Of a stretch of DNA of 57,540 bases, positions 34,387-42,666 are shown piece after piece (the stretch's first letter is position 1; each line of letters opens with the position of its first letter). The notes beneath the pieces are model-generated. The model was not told the DNA's origin. It saw only the letters and a program-made list of their open reading frames with translations, and did no database searches. Origin of the DNA: Spirochaetota bacterium (GTDB lineage Bacteria > Spirochaetota > UBA4802 > UBA5550). Made by a program: the position numbers and the translations under genes. Location of the stretch: NCBI GenBank assembly GCA_003246895.1, contig QKCL01000012.1, positions 1 through 57,540 on the forward strand, read 5' to 3'.

Positions 34387-35346
34387 TCAACCTGCTGTGA
34401 GCATTCCGGTGATCCAATTAATTGATTTTTCAATCTGATCTCCTGAACCGCATGAATTGTCCCCTTCGGGATATACTTCAATTGTTTTGTCAACATTAAG
34501 TATGTTAAAGAGGCCCATTGCGCATTCTGTGGGAGAAATAGTATCATTTAGACCGGTAATGAAATATGCGGGGCAGCTTATTCTGTCTGAAAAATTTATG
34601 AGGTCGAAGTAACTGAGATTTGATTTAATAATATCCCTTCTTTTTTTCTGTATGGAGACTATGTCGTTTATCTCACTTGTTATTTCACCTGTGGAAATAT
34701 TCTGGGTCATTGGAATATTTATAAATTGCGGTGAATCGCAGATAATTGCAGCAACCCTGTCGCTGAAAGCTGCAGTAAAAAATGCAGCGGCAGCCCCCAG
34801 TCCTTTCCCGTAGATGCCGATTCTTCCGCAATCCAGGAATTTGATAAGCCGCAGCATGTCTATTGATTTAAGTGTGTCAAGGTACACAGATTTAACATAG
34901 TATGTTTCCAGATCTATAATGTTTTCAACCATATAACCGGGAGAGCTGGGTGCTTCGTTCTGGCTGTCTTCCGGTTTCTTCTCATCGAAGGGGGAGTGGC
35001 CTCTCAGGGTGATTAAAAAGTGTGAAAATGACCTGTCAAGATGTCTGATAAGATTTCTGTCAAATGTTCTATTGTAGTCATGGATATGAATAATGACTCC
35101 GGATTTCTCAACGGACTTTGACCTGTAAAGGATACCGTGAAGCCGGGTTTTTAGGAATCCGTTATATGAGACATCATGAACCTCAAACCTGGAAGTATCT
35201 TTTTTCTTATTCCGTGTAACTTCCGGCTCTATTGGAATTTTTTTTACTTCAACAATTGATTTTTCCCAGAATGGAATAAAGTTTTTCTCTCTTGTCATTT
35301 CAGGGAAATTCTGGTAGTATCTGTCCAGGCTTTTTATTACTGCCAT
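34387..35346 (-). CDS. Acetyl xylan esterase-like hydrolase, active site lost
   Basis: 319 residues with the AXE1-type alpha/beta hydrolase layout: N-terminal FHPF-like helix region, GVIIHIHDYNRT, FLITLRGHSPF, LDTLKSIDMLR and IYGKGLGAAAAFF. At the nucleophile elbow GxSxG reads GKGLG (180-184), so the Ser is replaced by Gly182. The acid Asp268 (GLNDTISP) is present, but where the family has YPxxGHE this protein has YPEGDN, so the His is lost too. It is predicted to be catalytically dead. GGAAG precedes the ATG. It is in an operon with a membrane protein and a HEAT-repeat protein. Confidence 0.75.
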   Translation of the reverse strand: MAVIKSLDRYYQNFPEMTREKNFIPFWEKSIVEVKKIPIEPEVTRNKKKDTSRFEVHDVSYNGFLKTRLHGILYRSKSVEKSGVIIHIHDYNRTFDRNLIRHLDRSFSHFLITLRGHSPFDEKKPEDSQNEAPSSPGYMVENIIDLETYYVKSVYLDTLKSIDMLRLIKFLDCGRIGIYGKGLGAAAAFFTAAFSDRVAAIICDSPQFINIPMTQNISTGEITSEINDIVSIQKKRRDIIKSNLSYFDLINFSDRISCPAYFITGLNDTISPTECAMGLFNILNVDKTIEVYPEGDNSCGSGDQIEKSINWITGMLTAG

Positions 35347-35349
35347 ATG

Positions 35350-35772
35350 TTACTTCCTGCCTGTTATTTCATATAGTAGATGGTAGTTTTCACTGAAGAG
35401 AAGGTATATTATCACACCCAGTACCGATACAGTTATGAGTGTAATAAAAAAGAGGGATATATAATGTGCCGGCCTCTTTATCATATATTTCACAGCATCA
35501 GAGGGGGTATCATATATTTTTCTGTTGTATCTGTATTTCTTTCTTATATACATTACGATTGATGCAGATGCCCCGAAGAGGACTGTATATTCAAAAATTT
35601 TGTTGAAAAGGTTCACATTGTTTATGGCAAATACAGAGAACGGGTAAACAACAATATCTACCAGTATGACACTGCACACAGCCAGAACAGTAATGAAGAC
35701 TGAAAGTGTTATTATCTCTCCGGTTCTGTCCCCCAGTCCCTTGCGTTCATATCTGTTTTCAACTGTTTTCAT
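35350..35772 (-). CDS. Small membrane protein, unknown
   Basis: About 140 residues with three predicted membrane segments (IITLSVFITVLAVCSVILVDIV, FEYTVLFGASASIVMY, YISLFFITLITVSVLGVII) and basic loops. No family was recognised. ATG 35772 has AGGAG 12 bp upstream and overlaps the previous gene by 14 bp; ATG 35796 is an alternative. It is the middle gene of a three-gene unit. Confidence 0.6.
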   Translation of the reverse strand: MKTVENRYERKGLGDRTGEIITLSVFITVLAVCSVILVDIVVYPFSVFAINNVNLFNKIFEYTVLFGASASIVMYIRKKYRYNRKIYDTPSDAVKYMIKRPAHYISLFFITLITVSVLGVIIYLLFSENYHLLYEITGRK

Positions 35773-36943
35773 TTTGTTTTTTATCTCCTGCGTCATTATC
35801 CTTGTCGCCCTCTTCTTCCTTATCGTCCTTGTCACTCTTGTCTTTATCGATTATGCCCTTTTCGATGAGAGCCTTTTTCGCGGCCCGCCTGACTTTTTCA
35901 CTGGGATCATTCTTCATCTTGTATTTTAATATGTCAATTGTTCTTTCATCGTCAAATTCCTTAATAAGGCTGATTGCCTTATATCTGACCCCTGCGTCGT
36001 TGCTTCTAAGGGAATCCATGAGCAGAGGCACAGACTCATTATCTCCCAGTTTTACGAGTGTAGCCACTGAATTTATGAAAAGCTGATAGTATTTGCCGCG
36101 CTTTTTGAATGGATAGGACTTTATCTCCTTTATCTTTTTCTTGACATCATCCTTTGCTGCAATAATTTTCAGGGAACCTATTGATTTTACGGCATAGGAC
36201 CTGATGAGCATCTCTTCATCTTCATCATTGTAGAGTTTTAGAAGAAAATCCTTCTGTGCTGCAGAACCTGTCTTGCCCACAAAAAGTACAAGCCTTTCCC
36301 GTGTCATTTTACTTGTATCTGGCTTGTTTATATTCTCAATTGCAAAATCCAGTATTTCCTTTGCTTCGAGATCGCCGAGTGTAACAATGAATGAATCTGT
36401 GACATTGGAATTCTCCTTCATGCTTCTTTTCTTAAGAAGTTCTATCAGTTTTGCCTTGCCTTCCATGGCCTTCATTTTTCTCAGGGCATAGGAGGCGCTG
36501 ATGACAACGTCTTCGTTTGAATCATCCAGCGCACGTATTATTGAAGGAACCGCCGGCTTGTATTTCATGTCTCCTGCAACGGTAAGGGCTGTTCTTTTTA
36601 TCTCGGAATCTTCATCATTGTCAATTACACCAGGAAGCTGCTCAAGGGCCTTGTCAAGCAGGGACTTGTCATTGATTCTGTTCATAAGTTTTAATGCATC
36701 TTTCCTGTCCTTCTGGACTCCGTATTTGAGGGTGGATGTTATTTTTTCCAGTTTTATTTTATCATTGGCAAGTTCTCTTGCTTTTTCCTTGTCTTCTTTG
36801 TTCTTCCGGGCATCCTTATTGCCGTTGTCTTCTTTTTTTGTCTTATCTGACTGTTTTTCAGGTGCACTGTTCTGGCCTTTAGTAGCAGCAATGGAGAGAG
36901 TTAATATAAAAAATAATATAGATAATTTTGTTAATAATTTCAT
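35759..36943 (-). CDS. Exported HEAT-repeat protein
   Basis: 394 residues. A signal peptide (1-22) and a charged linker precede about seven HEAT/ARM-like repeats (for example PSIIRALDDSNEDVVISASYAL and VPLLMDSLRSNDAGVRYKAISL), then a very acidic and basic tail (KDDKEEEGDKDNDAGDKK). HEAT repeats act as protein-binding scaffolds, here probably in the periplasm. AGAGGT supports the ATG. It is the first gene of the operon with the membrane protein and the esterase-like pseudoenzyme. Confidence 0.82.
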   Translation of the reverse strand: MKLLTKLSILFFILTLSIAATKGQNSAPEKQSDKTKKEDNGNKDARKNKEDKEKARELANDKIKLEKITSTLKYGVQKDRKDALKLMNRINDKSLLDKALEQLPGVIDNDEDSEIKRTALTVAGDMKYKPAVPSIIRALDDSNEDVVISASYALRKMKAMEGKAKLIELLKKRSMKENSNVTDSFIVTLGDLEAKEILDFAIENINKPDTSKMTRERLVLFVGKTGSAAQKDFLLKLYNDEDEEMLIRSYAVKSIGSLKIIAAKDDVKKKIKEIKSYPFKKRGKYYQLFINSVATLVKLGDNESVPLLMDSLRSNDAGVRYKAISLIKEFDDERTIDILKYKMKNDPSEKVRRAAKKALIEKGIIDKDKSDKDDKEEEGDKDNDAGDKKQNENS

Positions 36944-37145
36944 TGTTATACCTCTGTGTCTGTGAGTCTGATTAATATTATCGGTTTTTGAGTTTTAGCA
37001 TATCATTTTTTTTAAAATAATCGGCATTATTTGGGATTGATAGTGTAATTACCGTTCATTAATTGATTAAATATTAATAAAAAATTTATCAATTCTAAAC
37101 ACATCGGGAGTTTTATTCCATTGTAAGCATTTACATGGAGTAAAT

Positions 37146-39836
37146 ATGAATAAAAAATACAGATTGAATGAAGATGTAAACAATGAGATGGATAAGTTCA
37201 ACAGGGAACAGGCCCTGAAGTATCCTTCATCAGATATACTTAAAATTGACCTTCACTGCCATGACTATAACAGCGATGAACCGGACGAACTCATAGGAAG
37301 AATTCTGAATCTTCCGGAAACATGGATAAAATCTGAAGAGTTAATCGGTTCACTTGTGAAGCACGGATGCGACACCTTCACCATCACAAATCATAACAAT
37401 GCAAGGTCATGTTATGAGATGCAGGACAAGGGGAAGGACATACTGACCGGTGCTGAATTCAGCTGCACAGTTCCGGACTATGATGTGAGGATACATGTGC
37501 TGGCATACGGATTCTCCCCGCAGCAGGAAAGCAAACTTCTAAAATATAAAAACGATATATACAGGTTTCAGGCATATGCACTTGAAAATGATATTCCAAC
37601 TGTATGGGCGCATCCGCTATATCACTACAGAAAGGGTGAACACCCCACAATGGAATTTTTTGACAAGATGTCACTTGTCTTTCAGAGATATGAGGTACTG
37701 AACGGGCAGAGGGATACATGGCAGAATATGCTTGTGAAGACATGGATAGAGTCGCTTAATGAAGAGACCATACGGAAGTATGAAAAGAAATTCTGTATTA
37801 ATGCAGGAGATTTCTGCACCAGGCCCTACGAACGTGTCATGTGCGGAGGGTCTGATGCTCATATGGGAATCTTTGCAGGACTTACCGGAACAAGACTCTA
37901 TGTTGAAAATCTTCAGGAGAGATTAAAGGATACCTCCAGGTCATCACTTGCACTTGAAGCTCTTAGGCTTGGAAATACTGCTCCATTTGGAGGAACCAAC
38001 AACAGTGAAAAGATGGCTGTAGCATTCATAGATTATTTCTGCCAGATAGGCATGAATATGAAGGACCCGGGCCTTTTCCGTCTTCTCCTTCACAAGGGTG
38101 AGTCAAGGGACAAACTCGCTTCATTCCTGATACTGAACGGTATATCTGAGCTTCAGAGGCACAAGCTCACGCTTAACTTTTTAAAGGTCTTTCACAGCTG
38201 CCTTAACGGTAAGGAACCCGGTTACGGAAAGAAACTTCTTGTTAAAAAGGATTACAAGCCGGTTTTTAAAGAGGCGATTTCAATTGCCAGAGCCAGAAAC
38301 AATAATCCCGAGGAAATGAGCCGCCTCTTTGATGAGTCAATAAAAAACATCTACAGAAAGCTGACGGACCTCTCCTTCAAAAGACTTAATAAAAAAATAG
38401 ACCATATTAAAAGCAGGGGAAGCGGTATATTTGAATCTGCAGATATTGAAGATTTCATCGACAGGTTCGAAATACCCGGCCACGCAAGAAATCTCTTCGG
38501 CAGAAACGGTACAGCCGGTACTTCGAAAGAAGGCAGGAGAAAAGGGAAGCCCATGTCGGACGTAAACATGTCTGATTTTCTTGACGGACTTACATTCCCA
38601 TTCCTTGCATCATCAGTGATACTTGCAGCGGACTTTGTATCCACAAAGGTGCTGTACCAGGCAAGAACAATGCTTTCAGGCTTTTCAAAGAGGCTTGGAC
38701 GATTTGAACATCCCCAAAGGATGCTATGGCTCACAGATACCTTTGATGATAAAAACGGGGTATCCATGTCGTTGAGGCATATGCTGAAGGAGATACAGTC
38801 AAGAGATCTTCCCATAGACCTGCTTATCTGCAGCAATACAGTTGAACCGGAAGATCACCTCATAGTACTGAAGCCCCTTTCGGAATATGTACCGGCATTC
38901 TACAAGGATCAGCCCATGAGGATTCCCGATGTCATGGAGATTCACAGGCTTTTCAAGGAAGGAGAATATGACAGAATACTCTGCTCAACTGAAGGGCCCA
39001 TGGGGGCGGTGGCACTGTTTCTGAAAAATGCATATTCAGTTCCAGCAGCCTTCTATGTACACACGGACTGGCTCTCATACATGAAGAGTTCTCTAAACTT
39101 TTCAGATTCTGCTCTCAGCAGGGCAAGAAGGATGCTCCGTGCATTCTACGGTTCCTTTGACAAACTCATTGTTCTTAACAGGGAACAGAAGAAATGGTTC
39201 TCAGGTGAAGACATGGGAATGAAGAAGAAAAATGTGAAACTCACTGCACACTGGGTGGATGAAAAGTTCCGGAAGCATCCGCAGAAGAAGAAGGAACTTT
39301 TCGGTATTGAAGAAAACTCTCCCGTACTGCTCTATGTGGGAAGACTCAGTGAAGAGAAGGGGGTACGGGAACTTGAGTATATCCATGAAAAAGTTTCTGC
39401 AAAGGTTCCGGGTGTAAGGCTTGTAATTGCGGGTAAGGGGCCTGACAGTGAAAGGCTGAAGAAGAATATACCGGATGCTGTTTTCCTGGGCTGGGTGGGG
39501 CAGGATGAACTCCCCGGAATTTATTCATCCGCGGACATGCTCATACTTCCTTCAAAATTTGATACATTCGGCAATGTAATAATAGAGGCATTCTCCTGCG
39601 GATGCCCGGTCATATCATACAATACAAAGGGGCCCAGGGATATAATCGAAAATGACAAATCCGGCTATCTGGTCAGTTCCATGAAGAAAATGCCGGAAAA
39701 AATTTCCGCATATATGAACGATAAGGGGGTCATGGCTGCCATGAAGGCGAATGCACTTGAGCGGGCAAAGAACTATGATGTGGATGCCATTGTGGAAAAA
39801 TTTATGGAAGACATGGATCTTGCATCAGATGAGTGA
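37146..39836 (+). CDS. PHP phosphoesterase and GT4 glycosyltransferase fusion
   Basis: 896 residues. The N-terminal PHP domain (about 30-270) keeps all expected metal ligands: HCH (37-39), TNHN, GAEFSC, HVLAYG, WAHP and SDAHM. A helical linker (about 270-505) follows, then a family 4 glycosyltransferase (about 510-890) with a GT-B donor site, VLLYVGRLSEEKGV, VIAGKGPDSERL, SKFDTFGNVIIEAFSCGCPV. GGAG lies upstream of the ATG. The stop overlaps the next gene, a GH13 glucosidase, by 8 bp. A PHP phosphatase on a glycosyltransferase would suit making a sugar conjugate through a phosphorylated intermediate; that is inference. Confidence 0.85.
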   Translation: MNKKYRLNEDVNNEMDKFNREQALKYPSSDILKIDLHCHDYNSDEPDELIGRILNLPETWIKSEELIGSLVKHGCDTFTITNHNNARSCYEMQDKGKDILTGAEFSCTVPDYDVRIHVLAYGFSPQQESKLLKYKNDIYRFQAYALENDIPTVWAHPLYHYRKGEHPTMEFFDKMSLVFQRYEVLNGQRDTWQNMLVKTWIESLNEETIRKYEKKFCINAGDFCTRPYERVMCGGSDAHMGIFAGLTGTRLYVENLQERLKDTSRSSLALEALRLGNTAPFGGTNNSEKMAVAFIDYFCQIGMNMKDPGLFRLLLHKGESRDKLASFLILNGISELQRHKLTLNFLKVFHSCLNGKEPGYGKKLLVKKDYKPVFKEAISIARARNNNPEEMSRLFDESIKNIYRKLTDLSFKRLNKKIDHIKSRGSGIFESADIEDFIDRFEIPGHARNLFGRNGTAGTSKEGRRKGKPMSDVNMSDFLDGLTFPFLASSVILAADFVSTKVLYQARTMLSGFSKRLGRFEHPQRMLWLTDTFDDKNGVSMSLRHMLKEIQSRDLPIDLLICSNTVEPEDHLIVLKPLSEYVPAFYKDQPMRIPDVMEIHRLFKEGEYDRILCSTEGPMGAVALFLKNAYSVPAAFYVHTDWLSYMKSSLNFSDSALSRARRMLRAFYGSFDKLIVLNREQKKWFSGEDMGMKKKNVKLTAHWVDEKFRKHPQKKKELFGIEENSPVLLYVGRLSEEKGVRELEYIHEKVSAKVPGVRLVIAGKGPDSERLKKNIPDAVFLGWVGQDELPGIYSSADMLILPSKFDTFGNVIIEAFSCGCPVISYNTKGPRDIIENDKSGYLVSSMKKMPEKISAYMNDKGVMAAMKANALERAKNYDVDAIVEKFMEDMDLASDE

Positions 39837-41436
39837 GTTTGTCTGGTGGAAGCATGGTGTTATCTACCAGATCTACCCCAGAAGCTTCAGGGACAGCAAC
39901 AGTGACGGAGTGGGGGATATCAGGGGGATAACCGATTCCATTGATTATATTGCTGAACTGGGTGTTGACGCAATATGGATTTCCCCTGTAAACAAATCAC
40001 CCATGCTTGATTTCGGATACGATATTGAGGATTACCGTGAAATTGACCCGCTCTTCGGGACCATGGATGACTTTCTGGATCTCATGAAACAATGTCATGA
40101 CAGGAATATCAGAGTCATCATGGATCTTGTAGTCAACCATACCTCGGACAGACACAACTGGTTTCTGGAGTCGAGGTCATCAAGGAATAATCCAAAACGC
40201 GACTGGTATATCTGGCATCCAGGCAGCGGCACCAGGCCTCCCAACAGGTGGAAGTCCGCATTCGGTGGTTCGGCATGGGAGTTTGATGAAAGAACCGGCG
40301 AGTACTACCTTCATTCTTTTTTAAAGGAACAGCCCGACCTGAACTGGAGAAACCCTGAACTGAAAAAAGCGGTCTTTGACATGATGTCCTTCTGGCTGGA
40401 TCTTGGGGTGGACGGTTTCAGGCTGGATGTTGTCAACTGGTTTATCAAGGACAAGAAATTAAGGGATAACCCCGTCACAATGAGGCCCTTTCATCCGGAA
40501 AGGCACAAGTACGACAGGAACAGGCCCGAGGTCCATGATCTTCTCAGGGAAATGAGGGTCATGACTGACAGGTACAGGGACAGAATGCTTGTGGGAGAGG
40601 TCTTCACTCTCATCCCCGGAGATCCGGAGCTGTCGGCAAGGTTCATTGGAAACGGGATGGACCAGCTTCATATGGCCTTTGACTTTTCAATTATCTACAG
40701 GTTCTGGAGCGCCAGAGGATTTTACAGGGCCCTGAAAAAATGGTACAGGGCGATTCCTGCTGGCGGATGGCCTGCAATCGTTCTTTCAAACCATGATCAG
40801 CCGAGGGGAAGAAGCAGGTATCTGGGACCACCCGGATCGGATGCACGTGCAAGGGTTGCTTCTGTCTTTCTGCTCACTGTCCGGGGAACTCCATTCCTCT
40901 ATTACGGAGAGGAGCTGGGAATGAAGAATGCCAGGCTCCGCAAATCTGATATAGTTGATCCTCTCGGGCATAAGTTCTGGCCCATATACAAGGGGCGGGA
41001 CCTGTCAAGGGGACCCATGCCATGGGACGGCAGTGAAAACGGAGGATTTTCTCCTGTAAACCCATGGCTTCCTGCAGACCCTGACTGTGAAAACATATCT
41101 GTACTGAAGCAGTCTTCAGATCCCTATTCCATGCTCACCATGCACAGAAGAATTATTTCTCTGAGAAAACAGTACCGTGAACTTTCCATGGGAGACTTTA
41201 TTCCTGTTCTGAAAGGGTGGAGGGGGATAATTGCATATTACAGAAAATACGGTTCAGACACTTCGTTCATTGCGCTTAACTTTACTGCGTCAGAGAAAAA
41301 AATAGACCTCAATCACCGTGGGCAGTGGCGTGTGCTTTTTTCAACACACAGAACTTCCTACAAGTTTTTTACCGACCTTAAGTTCAGGCTTCACCCCAAT
41401 GAAGCCATTATAGTCAAAAGAATCGGGGATATGTGA
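39829..41436 (+). CDS. GH13 alpha-glucosidase-type enzyme
   Basis: 535 residues of the oligo-1,6-glucosidase/alpha-glucosidase branch of GH13. The barrel motifs are complete: VVNHTSDRHNWF, FRLDVVNWF with nucleophile Asp200, VGEVFTL with acid Glu257, and LSNHDQPR with His322-Asp323; QPDLNWRNPE is typical of the branch. Substrate could be trehalose, sucrose, isomaltose or a glucoside made by the partner gene. ATG 39829 lies inside the end of the glycosyltransferase fusion (8-bp overlap), so the two are translated together. Confidence 0.9.
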   Translation: MSEFVWWKHGVIYQIYPRSFRDSNSDGVGDIRGITDSIDYIAELGVDAIWISPVNKSPMLDFGYDIEDYREIDPLFGTMDDFLDLMKQCHDRNIRVIMDLVVNHTSDRHNWFLESRSSRNNPKRDWYIWHPGSGTRPPNRWKSAFGGSAWEFDERTGEYYLHSFLKEQPDLNWRNPELKKAVFDMMSFWLDLGVDGFRLDVVNWFIKDKKLRDNPVTMRPFHPERHKYDRNRPEVHDLLREMRVMTDRYRDRMLVGEVFTLIPGDPELSARFIGNGMDQLHMAFDFSIIYRFWSARGFYRALKKWYRAIPAGGWPAIVLSNHDQPRGRSRYLGPPGSDARARVASVFLLTVRGTPFLYYGEELGMKNARLRKSDIVDPLGHKFWPIYKGRDLSRGPMPWDGSENGGFSPVNPWLPADPDCENISVLKQSSDPYSMLTMHRRIISLRKQYRELSMGDFIPVLKGWRGIIAYYRKYGSDTSFIALNFTASEKKIDLNHRGQWRVLFSTHRTSYKFFTDLKFRLHPNEAIIVKRIGDM

Positions 41437-41460
41437 CCTCCGGTTTTACCTGCCCTTTTA

Positions 41461-42666
41461 TTACTGCTGCTGATTACTACTGCTGATTTCTTCAGAGTAT
41501 TTTACAAGAACCAGAGTCATGTCATCAACCTGTGTCTGTCCGAACTTGAACTCCCTGAGCCTTGAAAAAACGTTCTCCCTGATCTTTTCAAGATTATCTG
41601 TCCTGCTGTTGAGTATTGCTGAGAGGAAGTTCTTCTCTCCGAAAAATTCATTTCTCATGTCGGTCTGTTCAGTGATACCGTCTGTGGCGGATATTATTAT
41701 GTCACCGCTGTTTAATGAATGAACTGATCTTTCCGGTATTATTTCCCTCTGTATTCCAAGCGGGAAGTTGTTTTCAGATGTTTTAACTCTGAAGATTTTA
41801 CGGTCTCTCTGGAGATAGATCAGTGAGTGACCCATGTCGTATACGGCCATTTCACCTTTTTTTTCATTGAACTCAGCAAATATCCCTGTAACGAATATTT
41901 CTCCGTGAAAGAGTTCGTGAATGTATGAGTTCATGCTGCATATAAATGTATCAAGACCTGAATCAAAATTGAAAGAATGGAACATGCCTCCGATTGAAAC
42001 AGAAATGAGGGCTGCCTTCATTCCCTTGCCGGATACGTCACATATGGACATTATCCATCTATCTTCATCTATTTTCTTCATGCAGTGGAAATCTCCGCCT
42101 ATGCCGCCGGCCATCTTTGATGAACCGCAGAACTGAAGTTTCTCACCGGAAAGGGTGATATCGGATTTTACAATTGCCTTCTGGACATCCCTTGCTGCGG
42201 CAATATCCCGTGTCATCATGAGAGAGAAGTATTTGGTCAGTTCCCTGGTGGAAGTAAGGGCCCTGAATTTGTCCTCCTGATCGATGAGAACAAGAAAACG
42301 TATTTCATCATTTTCTATGAACTCCCTGACTTCATCTATGACTGAGAAAATATTCTTTTTATAATAAATTGTATCAGCCTTCATTACAAAGTCTGATACA
42401 GGTTTATTGTTGTGCAGTTCTCTTCCGAACTTCTGGCCCACAAGGCAGAGAAGTTCCTGCCTGTCTATTATTCCAAGAGGTATGAGATTTTCATCTGTTA
42501 CTGTGATGACATCAAGGTTCTTTCTGGTGATAAAGATTTCGGCAAGTTCACCTATGGTTGTATTTGAGTCAATATGGAATCTGTTTATTGATCTCTTGTA
42601 TATGGTCTCTCCTGATGTCTTTTCCTTTTCAAGTTTAAAGAGTCTGTTTTTGTTTTCCCGGTTCAT
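41461..42666 (-). CDS. CBS-domain SpoIIE-type PP2C phosphatase
   Basis: 401 residues. Two CBS-like domains (about 18-75 and 80-145) precede a PP2C SpoIIE domain with GGIGGDFHCMKKID, ICDVSGKGMKAALISVS and ATDGITEQTD. SpoIIE phosphatases dephosphorylate anti-anti-sigma factors in partner switching. CBS domains may sense adenylates. It overlaps the upstream sensor gene by 4 bp (ATGA), so the two form a coupled signalling pair. The target STAS protein is not in the window. Confidence 0.88.
   Translation of the reverse strand: MNRENKNRLFKLEKEKTSGETIYKRSINRFHIDSNTTIGELAEIFITRKNLDVITVTDENLIPLGIIDRQELLCLVGQKFGRELHNNKPVSDFVMKADTIYYKKNIFSVIDEVREFIENDEIRFLVLIDQEDKFRALTSTRELTKYFSLMMTRDIAAARDVQKAIVKSDITLSGEKLQFCGSSKMAGGIGGDFHCMKKIDEDRWIMSICDVSGKGMKAALISVSIGGMFHSFNFDSGLDTFICSMNSYIHELFHGEIFVTGIFAEFNEKKGEMAVYDMGHSLIYLQRDRKIFRVKTSENNFPLGIQREIIPERSVHSLNSGDIIISATDGITEQTDMRNEFFGEKNFLSAILNSRTDNLEKIRENVFSRLREFKFGQTQVDDMTLVLVKYSEEISSSNQQQ

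Noticed and set aside
41461-41490. Repeated CTGCTG/ACTACTGCTG near the SpoIIE gene end
   Set aside because: It encodes the Ser-Asn-Gln C-terminal tail and is too short to be a meaningful repeat.
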